Positions 10,029 to 17,859 of a stretch of 54,538 nt of DNA are shown one piece after another. How positions within the stretch are numbered: the first letter of the stretch is position 1; the number at the start of each line of letters is the position of its first letter. A program made the position numbers and the translations under genes. The notes under the pieces were generated by a model. The model worked only from the letters and a program-made list of their open reading frames with translations, was not told the origin of the DNA and ran no database searches. The stretch is from Candidatus Kutchimonas denitrificans (GTDB lineage Bacteria; Gemmatimonadota; Gemmatimonadetes; Palauibacterales; KS3-K002), in the NCBI GenBank assembly GCA_011774835.1, contig JAACAK010000083.1:104263-158800 (forward strand), read 5' to 3'.

Positions 10029-10769
10029 TCAGCTGCGGAGCATCTTCCCGCCGTCTACCACCACCGTCTCGCCCGTAATGTAGTCGGACTCGACCAGGAA
10101 CAGCACGGCTCGCGAGACGTCCTCCGGCGCACCCAACCGCTTGAGCGCCGTCATCTCGGCCAACTCCTCGCGCCCGGCCCGGTCGAGCTCGTCAGGCGGC
10201 AACACGGACCCGGGGGCCACCGCGTTGACGCGGATGCGCGGCGCCAGGGCACGGGCCAGCACACGGGTCATCGCGACGATTCCCGCCTTCGAGACGCAAT
10301 GGTGCGCGTAGCCGGGCCAGGCCTGGTATGCGGCGATGTCGGCGATGTTGATGATGACGCCGCCGCGGACGTCCATCTGTGTCGCCGCTTGCTGGCTGCA
10401 GAAGAAGGGCGCTTTCAGGTTGAGGTCCAGCACGGCGTCCCAATCTTCGGGCGTGATGTCCAGCACCGGTTTCTGTTGGAAGATCGCCGCGTTATTGACC
10501 AGCACGTCGATTGGCCCCAGAGCCGCTTCGACCTCGGCGAACAGGGCAACGATCCGGGCTGGATCCGTCAGGTCTGCCTGGAAGACGTCGGCATGAACCC
10601 CCCGCCCGTGCAGGTCTGCGACCACGTCGCGGGCTAGCCCCGCCGAGGCATGGTGATGCACGGCGACGGCGGAGCCGGCGTCGGCCAGAGCCGTGGCGAT
10701 CTCCCGGCCGAGCCGGCGCGCCGCGCCGGTGACCAGCGCTGTTCGTCCATCGAGATCCATCGTGCTCAC
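10029..10769 (-). CDS. SDR family oxidoreductase, pteridine-reductase/FabG-like, altered active site
   Basis: 246 aa. Rossmann motif TGAARRLGREIA (14-25), VNNAAIF (91-97) and the PG motif NAVAPGSVLPP are typical. The usual catalytic Ser position holds Asp144 (NIADIAAY), as in pteridine reductases PTR1/FolM. The catalytic Tyr of YxxxK is replaced: the segment reads GYAHHCVSKAG, so Lys161 is preceded at -4 by His157 (codon CAT), while the nearest Tyr is 154. Either catalysis uses another residue or the enzyme is altered. Start GTG 10769; an ATG at 10760 is equally possible. Expressed towards acpS, divergent from the aroH-tyrA leader. Confidence 0.85.
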   Translation of the reverse strand: MSTMDLDGRTALVTGAARRLGREIATALADAGSAVAVHHHASAGLARDVVADLHGRGVHADVFQADLTDPARIVALFAEVEAALGPIDVLVNNAAIFQQKPVLDITPEDWDAVLDLNLKAPFFCSQQAATQMDVRGGVIINIADIAAYQAWPGYAHHCVSKAGIVAMTRVLARALAPRIRVNAVAPGSVLPPDELDRAGREELAEMTALKRLGAPEDVSRAVLFLVESDYITGETVVVDGGKMLRS

Positions 10770-10909
10770 CGTCGCGTCATGAGGGCTGCCTCCGCGTCAA
10801 GGTAGCCGCGGTGGCTTCTGCCGGCCAGCGACCCTTGACTCGGAAGCGCGAACGTCCGCATCTTGGCGGTTCGCCAACCGGGCCCCGGCCCGGACACCGG
10901 AGGACAGAG

Positions 10910-10990
10910 ATGATGCGCGCTTACGGGTACGACTATCGGAGCTACGGTTATCCCTCGTGGAGGCCGTGTCGTGATCGCGTGCCCAACTAG
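10910..10990 (+). CDS. tyrosine-rich leader peptide (candidate attenuator)
   Basis: 26-codon ORF after a strong Shine-Dalgarno (CCGGAGGACAGAG), starting ATG ATG and ending TAG at 10988. It encodes five Tyr within ten residues (Tyr 5, 7, 9, 12, 14; codons at 10922, 10928, 10934, 10943, 10949) and one Trp (17), with no Phe. The peptide begins MMRAYGYDYRSYGYP. It lies 84 nt upstream of an AroH chorismate mutase-prephenate dehydrogenase gene and 29 nt upstream of a strong terminator. By analogy with trp, phe and his leaders, ribosome stalling at Tyr codons when Tyr-tRNA is scarce would permit read-through. A TTGACT -35 at 10835-10840 with a weak -10 is the only promoter candidate upstream. Confidence 0.85.
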   Translation: MMRAYGYDYRSYGYPSWRPCRDRVPN

Positions 10991-11021
10991 CACCAGCGTG
11001 CAGCACCCGGTTCGACGCGGC
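10963..11021 (+). promoter_or_regulatory. candidate antiterminator stem of the tyrosine attenuator
   Basis: GCCGTGTCG (10963-10971, inside the leader ORF just after the Tyr cluster and Trp codon) pairs with CGACGCGGC (11013-11021): nine pairs including one G-U. The right arm shares two bases with the left arm of the terminator (11020-11025), so the two stems are mutually exclusive at the junction. A ribosome stalled on the Tyr codons would leave 10963-10971 exposed. Only base pairing by eye supports this; competing pairs such as CGCGT (10976-10980) with ACGCG (11015-11019) also exist. Confidence 0.55.
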
Positions 11022-11044
11022 TCCCGGTTCGGGAGCTTTTTTTT
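11020..11044 (+). terminator. intrinsic terminator of the aroH-tyrA leader
   Basis: GCTCCC (11020-11025), loop GGTTC, GGGAGC (11031-11036), then eight T (11037-11044). It is a textbook Rho-independent terminator placed 30 nt before the start of the coding gene, so it must act as a conditional attenuator rather than as an operon end. Confidence 0.9.
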
Positions 11045-11074
11045 GGTCTTTGGAAACAGACAGGTGACGGTCCC

Positions 11075-12358
11075 ATGCGAGCGATACGTGGCGCGATCTG
11101 CGCGCCCGCAAACAGCCGAGAGGCGATTTACCGGGCGACCCAGCACCTGCTGGGCGCGATGGCGGAGCGGAACGGCCTGACGACCGACGAGATCGTGGCG
11201 GCGTTCTTCACCATGACGCCAGACCTGGATGCCGAGTTTCCCGCCTATGCCGCGCGAGACATGGGGTGGACGGATGTCGCCATGCTGGGCGCTCAGGAAA
11301 CCCTCGTGCCCGGCGGCCTCCCGCGCACGATTCGTGTGCTCCTGCTTGCCGTCGGTGCCGATCCGGCCCGACACGTCTATCTCGGTCAGGCGGCGCGCAT
11401 GCGCTCGGACCTGGTGGAGCCGGGCGATGCGGAGGCTTGGGATGGAGAAGCTCGGGTCGAGGCGACAGCGCGGAGCGAACGCATGGGCACGCTGCTCGTG
11501 GTCGGGCTGGGATTGATCGGCGGATCGCTGGCGGGTGCGGCCCGCCGGGCGGGCATCTTCGAGACCGTCCGCGGCCACGATCGTGATCGAGAAGCCCTGG
11601 CGATGGCTCGACGGCGTGGATTGATCGATGAGGGGAGCGACGATCTGCGCGACGCCGTCGCCGCGGCCGACATGCTGGTGCTGGCGACCCCGGTGGAAGC
11701 GATAGCGAAGACGCTCGAGGGCGTGGCCCGCGACCTGAAGCCCGCTGCGGTGGTCACCGACGTGGGCAGCACGAAGCGGGCGATCGTGGCGGCGATGGAC
11801 CGCCTGGGGCCCAGGGTCCGCGCCGTGGGCGGCCACCCGATGGCCGGAGACACGCGAACCGGCCCGGAAGCGGCACGACTCGATCTGTTTCAGGGGGCGC
11901 GCTGGGCGCTCATCCCGTTGCAAAGCGCCGACGTCGAGGCGAAGAAACGAGTGGAGCGCCTGGTGCGGGCGGTGGGCGCCGAGCCCCTGTGGACGACGGC
12001 AGAAAGCCACGACCGGGTGGTTGCCGGTACCAGCCATCTGCCGGCGGCCATGGCGGTGGCTCTGGTTCAGCAGGTCGCGGGGCTGAGCGAGCTCGGGCTC
12101 GAGCCCGCGGCCCTGGTCGGGCCTGGTTTCGTCGATGCCAGCCGCCTCGCCGCGGGCGACCCCGAGATGACGGCACAGATGCTGGCGACGAACGCGTCCG
12201 AGTTCCAGTCCTCGATCGACGGCTTGATCGAATCGCTACGGGAAATCGGGCAGCTGGCGACGACGGACCGCGGCGCGCTGGCGCGCCGGCTCGAAGAAGC
12301 CCGGACATCGCGCGCTTCGCTGGTTGGGAATTGGGGAAGTGGGAAATCGGGATTCTGA
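11075..12358 (+). CDS. bifunctional AroH-type chorismate mutase / prephenate dehydrogenase
   Basis: 427 aa with two domains. Residues 1-115 match the trimeric AroH (B. subtilis-type) chorismate mutase: MRAIRGA (Arg5), MTPDL, AQETLV (Glu75), TIRVLL (Arg87) and RHVYL (Tyr102) align with that enzyme's active-site Arg7, Glu78, Arg90 and Tyr108. Residues 137-400 are a TyrA-type dehydrogenase: Rossmann VVGLGLIGGSLA, VTDVGSTK, GGHPMAG (His254) and TSHLPAAMA (His321). It therefore converts chorismate to prephenate to 4-hydroxyphenylpyruvate for tyrosine. The usual fusion partner of TyrA is AroQ, not AroH. The last 12 residues (LVGNWGSGKSGF) are encoded by the left arm of the inverted repeat that follows, so the native C-terminus has been altered. 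Confidence 0.93.
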   Translation: MRAIRGAICAPANSREAIYRATQHLLGAMAERNGLTTDEIVAAFFTMTPDLDAEFPAYAARDMGWTDVAMLGAQETLVPGGLPRTIRVLLLAVGADPARHVYLGQAARMRSDLVEPGDAEAWDGEARVEATARSERMGTLLVVGLGLIGGSLAGAARRAGIFETVRGHDRDREALAMARRRGLIDEGSDDLRDAVAAADMLVLATPVEAIAKTLEGVARDLKPAAVVTDVGSTKRAIVAAMDRLGPRVRAVGGHPMAGDTRTGPEAARLDLFQGARWALIPLQSADVEAKKRVERLVRAVGAEPLWTTAESHDRVVAGTSHLPAAMAVALVQQVAGLSELGLEPAALVGPGFVDASRLAAGDPEMTAQMLATNASEFQSSIDGLIESLREIGQLATTDRGALARRLEEARTSRASLVGNWGSGKSGF

Positions 12359-12590
12359 TCTTGGGAAGATCCAGTTCTCTCCGAATTGCTGAAGCGGAGT
12401 CGGTGATTCGGTGATTCGGGGATTCGGGGAGGTGGGAAGTGGTGTTGGCAACCCTGGTGGCCCAATACTTCGTCTGTCCCCGAATCGCCGAATCCCCGAA
12501 TCTTCTTCGACAATTCGGAGAGAACTCCGAACTTCCCGAAATCGGAGTCCCGACATCAGAATCCGAATTCAAGAACTCAAGATTCCCACC
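12324..12590. repeat. long imperfect inverted repeat, gene-less copy (element A)
   Basis: Left arm about 12324-12434, right arm about 12476-12590, separated by about 40 nt. A 16-bp core is perfectly complementary (12373-12388 with 12511-12526, reading AGTTCTCTCCGAATTG on the left). Inside lie degenerate GATTCGGG units. The arms are clearly related to those of the element at 37480-38120, which carries a four-helix-bundle gene; this copy has no gene between the arms. It lies between converging genes, supplies the last codons and stop of the aroH-tyrA fusion, and ends exactly at the stop of the acyltransferase gene. Confidence 0.85.
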
Positions 12591-13411
12591 TAGTGGGGGA
12601 GGCGCTCGACGGTTGTCGTCTCCGAGACGTCGGGCGGCGCGCTCGGCTTGACCCGCACCGATTTGGCGGGGATGCCCACGTTGACGTGGAAGGGCCTGAC
12701 GTCACGTGTGGCGACGGCGTTGGCCCCGACCATGGAATTGCGACCGACGGTCACCCCGGCCAGGACGGTGGCGTGATAGGTGATCCGGACGTCGTCCTCG
12801 AGCACCGTGCGGGCCAGCGTGACATTGCGCTGGTCGACGATCGAATGGGTGTGAGAATAGATGTTGGCGTAGTCGGAGATCGAGACGCGATCGCCCAATG
12901 AGATGCCGCCGCGATCATCGAGCAGAACATGGCGGTGGACGACCACGTCGTCGCCGACCTCCATGTTATAGCCGAACGAGAACTCGACGAAGTTGAAGCA
13001 CTTGAAGTTCCGGCCGCAGCGCCTGAAGATGTGCGGTGCCAGCATTCGCCGGAATCGGACCCCGAGATGCACGTTGTTGCCGAGGGGCGACTTGTCGAAC
13101 ATCTGCCAGAGCCACAGCAGCGGCTTGACCCGAGCGTACTCCTCCTGGTCGACCTCGATGTAATATTCGGGCTCCATCGTGATGTTGCGCGGATCGAGGT
13201 TCAGCATCCACATCCGCTGGGCTGCGGAGAGCTCGTCGAGGTCGAGCCCGTCCAGCCCGGGGAAGTAGATGTCGCGGAGAACGGAGAGGCAGAACTGCGA
13301 CCGATCCAGATCGGGCTTCGCCAGCTCCTCCTCCAACCCCTCGATCCAGGCGTCGTAGGCCTTTACGGCCTCCTCCGCCGGGTTCGCGTCTCGAAGCGGC
13401 ATAAACGGCAT
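12590..13411 (-). CDS. left-handed beta-helix acyltransferase (maltose O-acetyltransferase/WbbJ type)
   Basis: 273 aa from ATG 13411 (an in-frame start at 13447 would add 12 residues). An alpha-helical N-terminal half (to about 130) precedes hexapeptide-repeat turns such as VGDDVVVHRHVLLDD, ISDYANIYSHTHSI, LEDDVRITYHATVLAGVTVGRNS (in pieces) and VGANAVATRDV, ending with the VGIPAKSVRVK motif typical of CoA-dependent O- or N-acyltransferases. Substrate unknown; the long helical N-terminus is not usual for maltose acetyltransferases. The stop TAG abuts the end of inverted repeat A. Confidence 0.85.
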   Translation of the reverse strand: MPFMPLRDANPAEEAVKAYDAWIEGLEEELAKPDLDRSQFCLSVLRDIYFPGLDGLDLDELSAAQRMWMLNLDPRNITMEPEYYIEVDQEEYARVKPLLWLWQMFDKSPLGNNVHLGVRFRRMLAPHIFRRCGRNFKCFNFVEFSFGYNMEVGDDVVVHRHVLLDDRGGISLGDRVSISDYANIYSHTHSIVDQRNVTLARTVLEDDVRITYHATVLAGVTVGRNSMVGANAVATRDVRPFHVNVGIPAKSVRVKPSAPPDVSETTTVERLPH

Positions 13412-13483
13412 GGCCCCAAGGTAGCAAACGGGAGTCATCCCCGGCAAGAAAATCCGGGGGCCGCCAGGCCGGGGGGACCGGGA

Positions 13484-13519
13484 GGGGCCGGGCGGGGCCG
13501 GGCGGGGCCCGGTAGGGGC
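13484..13519. repeat. short GC tandem repeat
   Basis: Two exact 10-bp units GGGGCCGGGC (13484-13503) and a degenerate third (13504-13513) plus GGGGCC. It lies in the 353-nt divergent gap between the acyltransferase and the DUF2281-like gene. No protein-binding role can be read from it; the rest of the gap beyond the promoter at 13535 shows only GC-rich sequence. Confidence 0.5.
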
Positions 13520-13534
13520 CGCGTGATGCCGGGT

Positions 13535-13563
13535 TCGACAATCAGGGCGCCGCGGGGTAGTAT
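13535..13563 (+). promoter_or_regulatory. sigma70-type promoter for the DUF2281-like/DUF1232 pair
   Basis: TCGACA (13535-13540, five of six to TTGACA), exactly 17 nt, then TAGTAT (13558-13563, four of six). It predicts a start near 13570, leaving a leader of about 195 nt of GC-rich sequence before the ATG at 13765. Confidence 0.55.
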
Positions 13564-13764
13564 TTCATCCCATGTCGGGAGGACTTTTCCCGGCGCCGGG
13601 AACAACCGCAGGGGGAACGGCGTGGCGGCGGGTCGGCGCGGGGACGGGTCGGCGCCATGCCCGGCGCGGCTCGCGCCGGGTCCGGTGGAGAGCAGGGGCG
13701 GGCCGGAGCCCGGACGGGTCGCGTGGACGACGGCGTTGGCCGGATCGCCTGAGGAGAATTGAAG

Positions 13765-14130
13765 ATGGATGACACGTTTCTGAGACGCCGAATCCAGCGC
13801 AAACTGGATGCGCTGCCTGACGAGAAGCTGTATCAGGTCCTCGATTACATCGAGTTCCTGGAGGAGCGTTACGGTGAGGAGCCGGAGCGGCCGGACACGA
13901 TGCAACGGTTCGCCGAGGGGATCCAGGACCGGCTGCGGGCGCGCCGCATGGCGCCCTGGGCGCTCAAGGGCGTCATGGGTGCGCTGAGCGTGGTCGATCG
14001 GGCGGTGGGCACGGCGGCCAAGACGGCTCGCGGCCTGGCGGAGGAGATCGAGAAAGTCGGTCGCAAGGAAAAGGGTCCGGACGACGGCGACGATTCCGGC
14101 GAGCGATCGACCAAGATCGTGGTGGACTGA
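13765..14130 (+). CDS. DUF2281-like small protein
   Basis: 121 aa; ATG 13765 is preferred because GAGGAG lies 9-14 nt upstream. The N-terminal segment IQRKLDALPDEKLYQVLDYIEFLEERY is the LPxEKLxxVLDFIEFL pattern of DUF2281/antitoxin-like helices (split here as LPDEKLYQVLDYIEFL). The C-terminal half is helical and charged (AKTARGLAEEIEKVGRKEKG) with an acidic tail. No toxin partner is next to it; the adjacent gene encodes a DUF1232 membrane protein 4 nt downstream. Function unknown. Confidence 0.7.
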   Translation: MDDTFLRRRIQRKLDALPDEKLYQVLDYIEFLEERYGEEPERPDTMQRFAEGIQDRLRARRMAPWALKGVMGALSVVDRAVGTAAKTARGLAEEIEKVGRKEKGPDDGDDSGERSTKIVVD

Positions 14131-14134
14131 TCGG

Positions 14135-14503
14135 ATGTCGGCGACCTCCTGGATTCGCGAACTGATACGGGGGATTCCCCGCTTCCTGCTGCTGCTGCTT
14201 CGCCTGCTGGCCGACGGCCGCGTGTCGACGGCGGACAAAGCCGTGCTCGCTGCCGCCTTCGCCTACGCGCTGGCGCCCATCGATCTGATGCCCGACTTCA
14301 TACCCTTCCTCGGTCAGGTGGACGACCTGTTCTTCCTCGCTCTGGCCATCGACCGGTTGATCACCAACGCCGGTGCCGAGCTGGTCCGCGCTCACTGGGA
14401 CGGACCCGAGGAGCAGCTGGTCCTGCTGTGCGGGCGGCTGGACGATCTGGCGGAGCATCTGCCGGGCCCGGTCCGGGCGCGGCTGGAGCGAGCGGCGGAA
14501 TGA
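14135..14503 (+). CDS. YkvA family (DUF1232) membrane protein
   Basis: 122 aa. The DUF1232 core ALAPIDLMPDFIPFLGQVDDL, here read as YALAPIDLMPDF and IPFLGQVDD, is unmistakable at about residues 45-66, with flanking amphipathic or membrane helices (FLLLLLRLLADG, FFLALAIDRLI). Function of the family is not established. It follows the DUF2281-like gene by 4 nt. Confidence 0.85.
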   Translation: MSATSWIRELIRGIPRFLLLLLRLLADGRVSTADKAVLAAAFAYALAPIDLMPDFIPFLGQVDDLFFLALAIDRLITNAGAELVRAHWDGPEEQLVLLCGRLDDLAEHLPGPVRARLERAAE

Positions 14504-14516
14504 GGCCGATTCGACA

Positions 14517-16107
<1,591 letters not shown>

Positions 16108-16120
16108 GCGCGGTGCGGCG

Positions 16121-16149
16121 TTGACAGGGGGTGCGGGGCGGTCTAAATT
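16121..16149 (+). promoter_or_regulatory. strong sigma70-type promoter
   Basis: Perfect TTGACA (16121-16126), 17-nt spacer and TAAATT (16144-16149, four of six; good A/T content). It starts 14 nt after the guaB stop and predicts a start near 16156 with a leader of about 73 nt holding a small CTGAC/GTCAG hairpin. It makes the 16229-19319 genes a separate unit. Confidence 0.75.
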
Positions 16150-16228
16150 GCGGGCCTGACTGGCGTTACGGCGGTCAGCTCCCCCCGCCGCAAGCGGGTC
16201 GTTTCGCCGCGACCCCACCGGAGCGGCA

Positions 16229-16666
16229 ATGAGCAATCCCTGGCAACATCAATCTCCTCGCGAGCGCGTCAGGCTGGTGGACGCCCAGCTGGCCCACAGC
16301 GCGGACACCCGCACGCAGGCGGAGATCGCCCTCGAATGGCGGGCGGTGGAGTACCGCGGAGTGGCGACGGCGCACGGACACGGTGCGATCGACCTGAGGG
16401 TCTGCGCGCAGGCGACGCTCGATGCCCTGCACAAGCTGTTGGGCGGTCGGATGAGCTTTCGACTCATCGGCGTCAAGGCGGTGAAGGCGTTCGATGACTC
16501 GGTGGCGATCGTGGCGCTGGGCGTGGTCGATCCGGAGACCGGCGGTGACCGCCGGCTGATCGGAACGGCGCCAGCCAGTGACGGCAGCATCTCGCACGGT
16601 GTCGCCCGGGCGGTGCTGAACGCGACCAACCGGGTGCTGGGGAACTTCCTGGCCACGGGCGAATAG
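16229..16666 (+). CDS. hypothetical protein resembling the LeuA regulatory domain
   Basis: 145 aa, ATG with GGAG 5 nt upstream. The middle and C-terminus (AIDLRVCAQATLDALHKLLGG, shortened; VAIVALGVVDPETGG; SHGVARAVLNATNRVLG) recall the alpha-isopropylmalate/homocitrate/citramalate synthase C-terminal dimer domain that binds the amino-acid feedback inhibitor, where NAxNR-type ends are common. No catalytic TIM barrel is attached. It could be a free-standing ligand sensor, but the similarity is by eye and weak. It precedes a class V aminotransferase by 62 nt. Confidence 0.55.
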   Translation: MSNPWQHQSPRERVRLVDAQLAHSADTRTQAEIALEWRAVEYRGVATAHGHGAIDLRVCAQATLDALHKLLGGRMSFRLIGVKAVKAFDDSVAIVALGVVDPETGGDRRLIGTAPASDGSISHGVARAVLNATNRVLGNFLATGE

Positions 16667-16728
16667 AAGAGCGGGGCGTCGGGTCCCCGGCGCCGGCCTC
16701 TAACTCCCGAAAGAGCGTACGGATTGTG

Positions 16729-17859
16729 ATGAGCGAGATCTACCCGCCGTTCGAACCACCGCGCCGGATCCTGATGGGTCCGGGGCCGTCGAACGTGAGT
16801 TCCCGGGTGTATCGAGCGTTGGCCCGGCCGACGATCGGTCATCTCGACCCGGCCTTTCTCGAGATGATGAACCAGGTGTCGGACCAGCTGCGCCTGCTCT
16901 TCGGTACGGCGAATCGGCTGACTTTCGCGGTGTCGGGAACGGGATCCGCCGGCATGGAGACCGCGTTCGTCAACGCGCTGGAGGCGGGTGACACGGCGAT
17001 CGTCGGGGTGAACGGAGTGTTCGGCCAGCGGATGTGTTCGGTGGCCGAGCGCTGCGGGGCCAGGGTGGTGACCGTAGAAGCCCCATGGGGCGAGCCGCTC
17101 GACGTGGGCGAGCTGATCGATACCTGGCGTGCCCACGAGGACGCGCGCCTGCTGGCCGTCGTACACGCGGAGACATCGACCGGCGTGCGGCAGCCGCTGG
17201 AGGAGCTGGGCGCGGCTCTACGGGAAAGCGAGACGCTGTTTGTGGTGGATGCGGTGACCAGCTTGGGCGGCATCCCCGTCCGGGTGGACGATTGGGGGAT
17301 CGACATTTGTTACTCGGGGACGCAGAAGTGCCTGAGCGTGCCGCCGGGCCTGGCGCCGATTACATTTTCCGAGCGCGCGCTAGAACGGTCGCGGTCCCGG
17401 GGTGGGTCGGTTCAGAGCTGGTACCTGGATGTCGGAATGATCGCGTCCTATTGGGGCGCCGAGCGGTCCTATCATCACACGGCCCCGATCAACATGCTGT
17501 ACGCGCTGCACGAGGGGCTGAGGATCGTGCTGGAAGAGGGGCTCGAGACGCGCCACGAGCGGCATCGCTCGCTGGGCGAACGGCTCCAGTCGGGCCTGAC
17601 GGAGCGGGGACTCGAACTGCTGGTTGCCGAACCCTACCGGCTGCCTCAGCTGACTTCGGTCCGCCTGCCCGACGGGGTCGACGAGGGGGCAATGCGGCGC
17701 GAGCTCCTGGATCGTTACGGCATCGAGGTGGGTGGTGGCCTGGGCCCGCTGGCGGGTGAGATCTGGCGCGTGGGCCTGATGGGAGAGACGTGTCGTTGGG
17801 AGAACGTGCTGAGCTTCCACGCCGCACTCGACGAGCTTCTGGAGGATAACGGGACATGA
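16729..17859 (+). CDS. class V aminotransferase (alanine-glyoxylate / serine-pyruvate type)
   Basis: 376-aa PLP enzyme. Start ATG 16729 (a GTG directly before it is in frame). Features: LMGPGPSNVSSRVYRAL at the N-terminus, TGSAGMETAFVNAL for phosphate binding, VHAETSTGVRQPL, VVDAVTSLGG (Asp contacting the pyridine ring) and the PLP Lys200 in YSGTQKCLSVPPGL. The order and the GPGPSNV start match alanine-glyoxylate/serine-glyoxylate aminotransferases rather than cysteine desulfurases. It overlaps the next gene by 4 nt. The preferred amino donor is not readable. Confidence 0.9.
   Translation: MSEIYPPFEPPRRILMGPGPSNVSSRVYRALARPTIGHLDPAFLEMMNQVSDQLRLLFGTANRLTFAVSGTGSAGMETAFVNALEAGDTAIVGVNGVFGQRMCSVAERCGARVVTVEAPWGEPLDVGELIDTWRAHEDARLLAVVHAETSTGVRQPLEELGAALRESETLFVVDAVTSLGGIPVRVDDWGIDICYSGTQKCLSVPPGLAPITFSERALERSRSRGGSVQSWYLDVGMIASYWGAERSYHHTAPINMLYALHEGLRIVLEEGLETRHERHRSLGERLQSGLTERGLELLVAEPYRLPQLTSVRLPDGVDEGAMRRELLDRYGIEVGGGLGPLAGEIWRVGLMGETCRWENVLSFHAALDELLEDNGT

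Noticed and set aside
10910..11044. T-box for tyrosine in front of aroH-tyrA
   Set aside because: No T-box sequence (AGGGTGGAACCGCG-like) or specifier loop; instead there is an ORF with a Shine-Dalgarno and Tyr codons.
13484..13519. CRISPR or origin-like iterons
   Set aside because: Only two exact 10-bp GC units and a degenerate third; no spacers and no replication gene.
13572..13772. 66-aa Gly/Arg-rich ORF before the DUF2281-like gene
   Set aside because: Low-complexity GC translation, no SD, overlaps the better-supported gene start.
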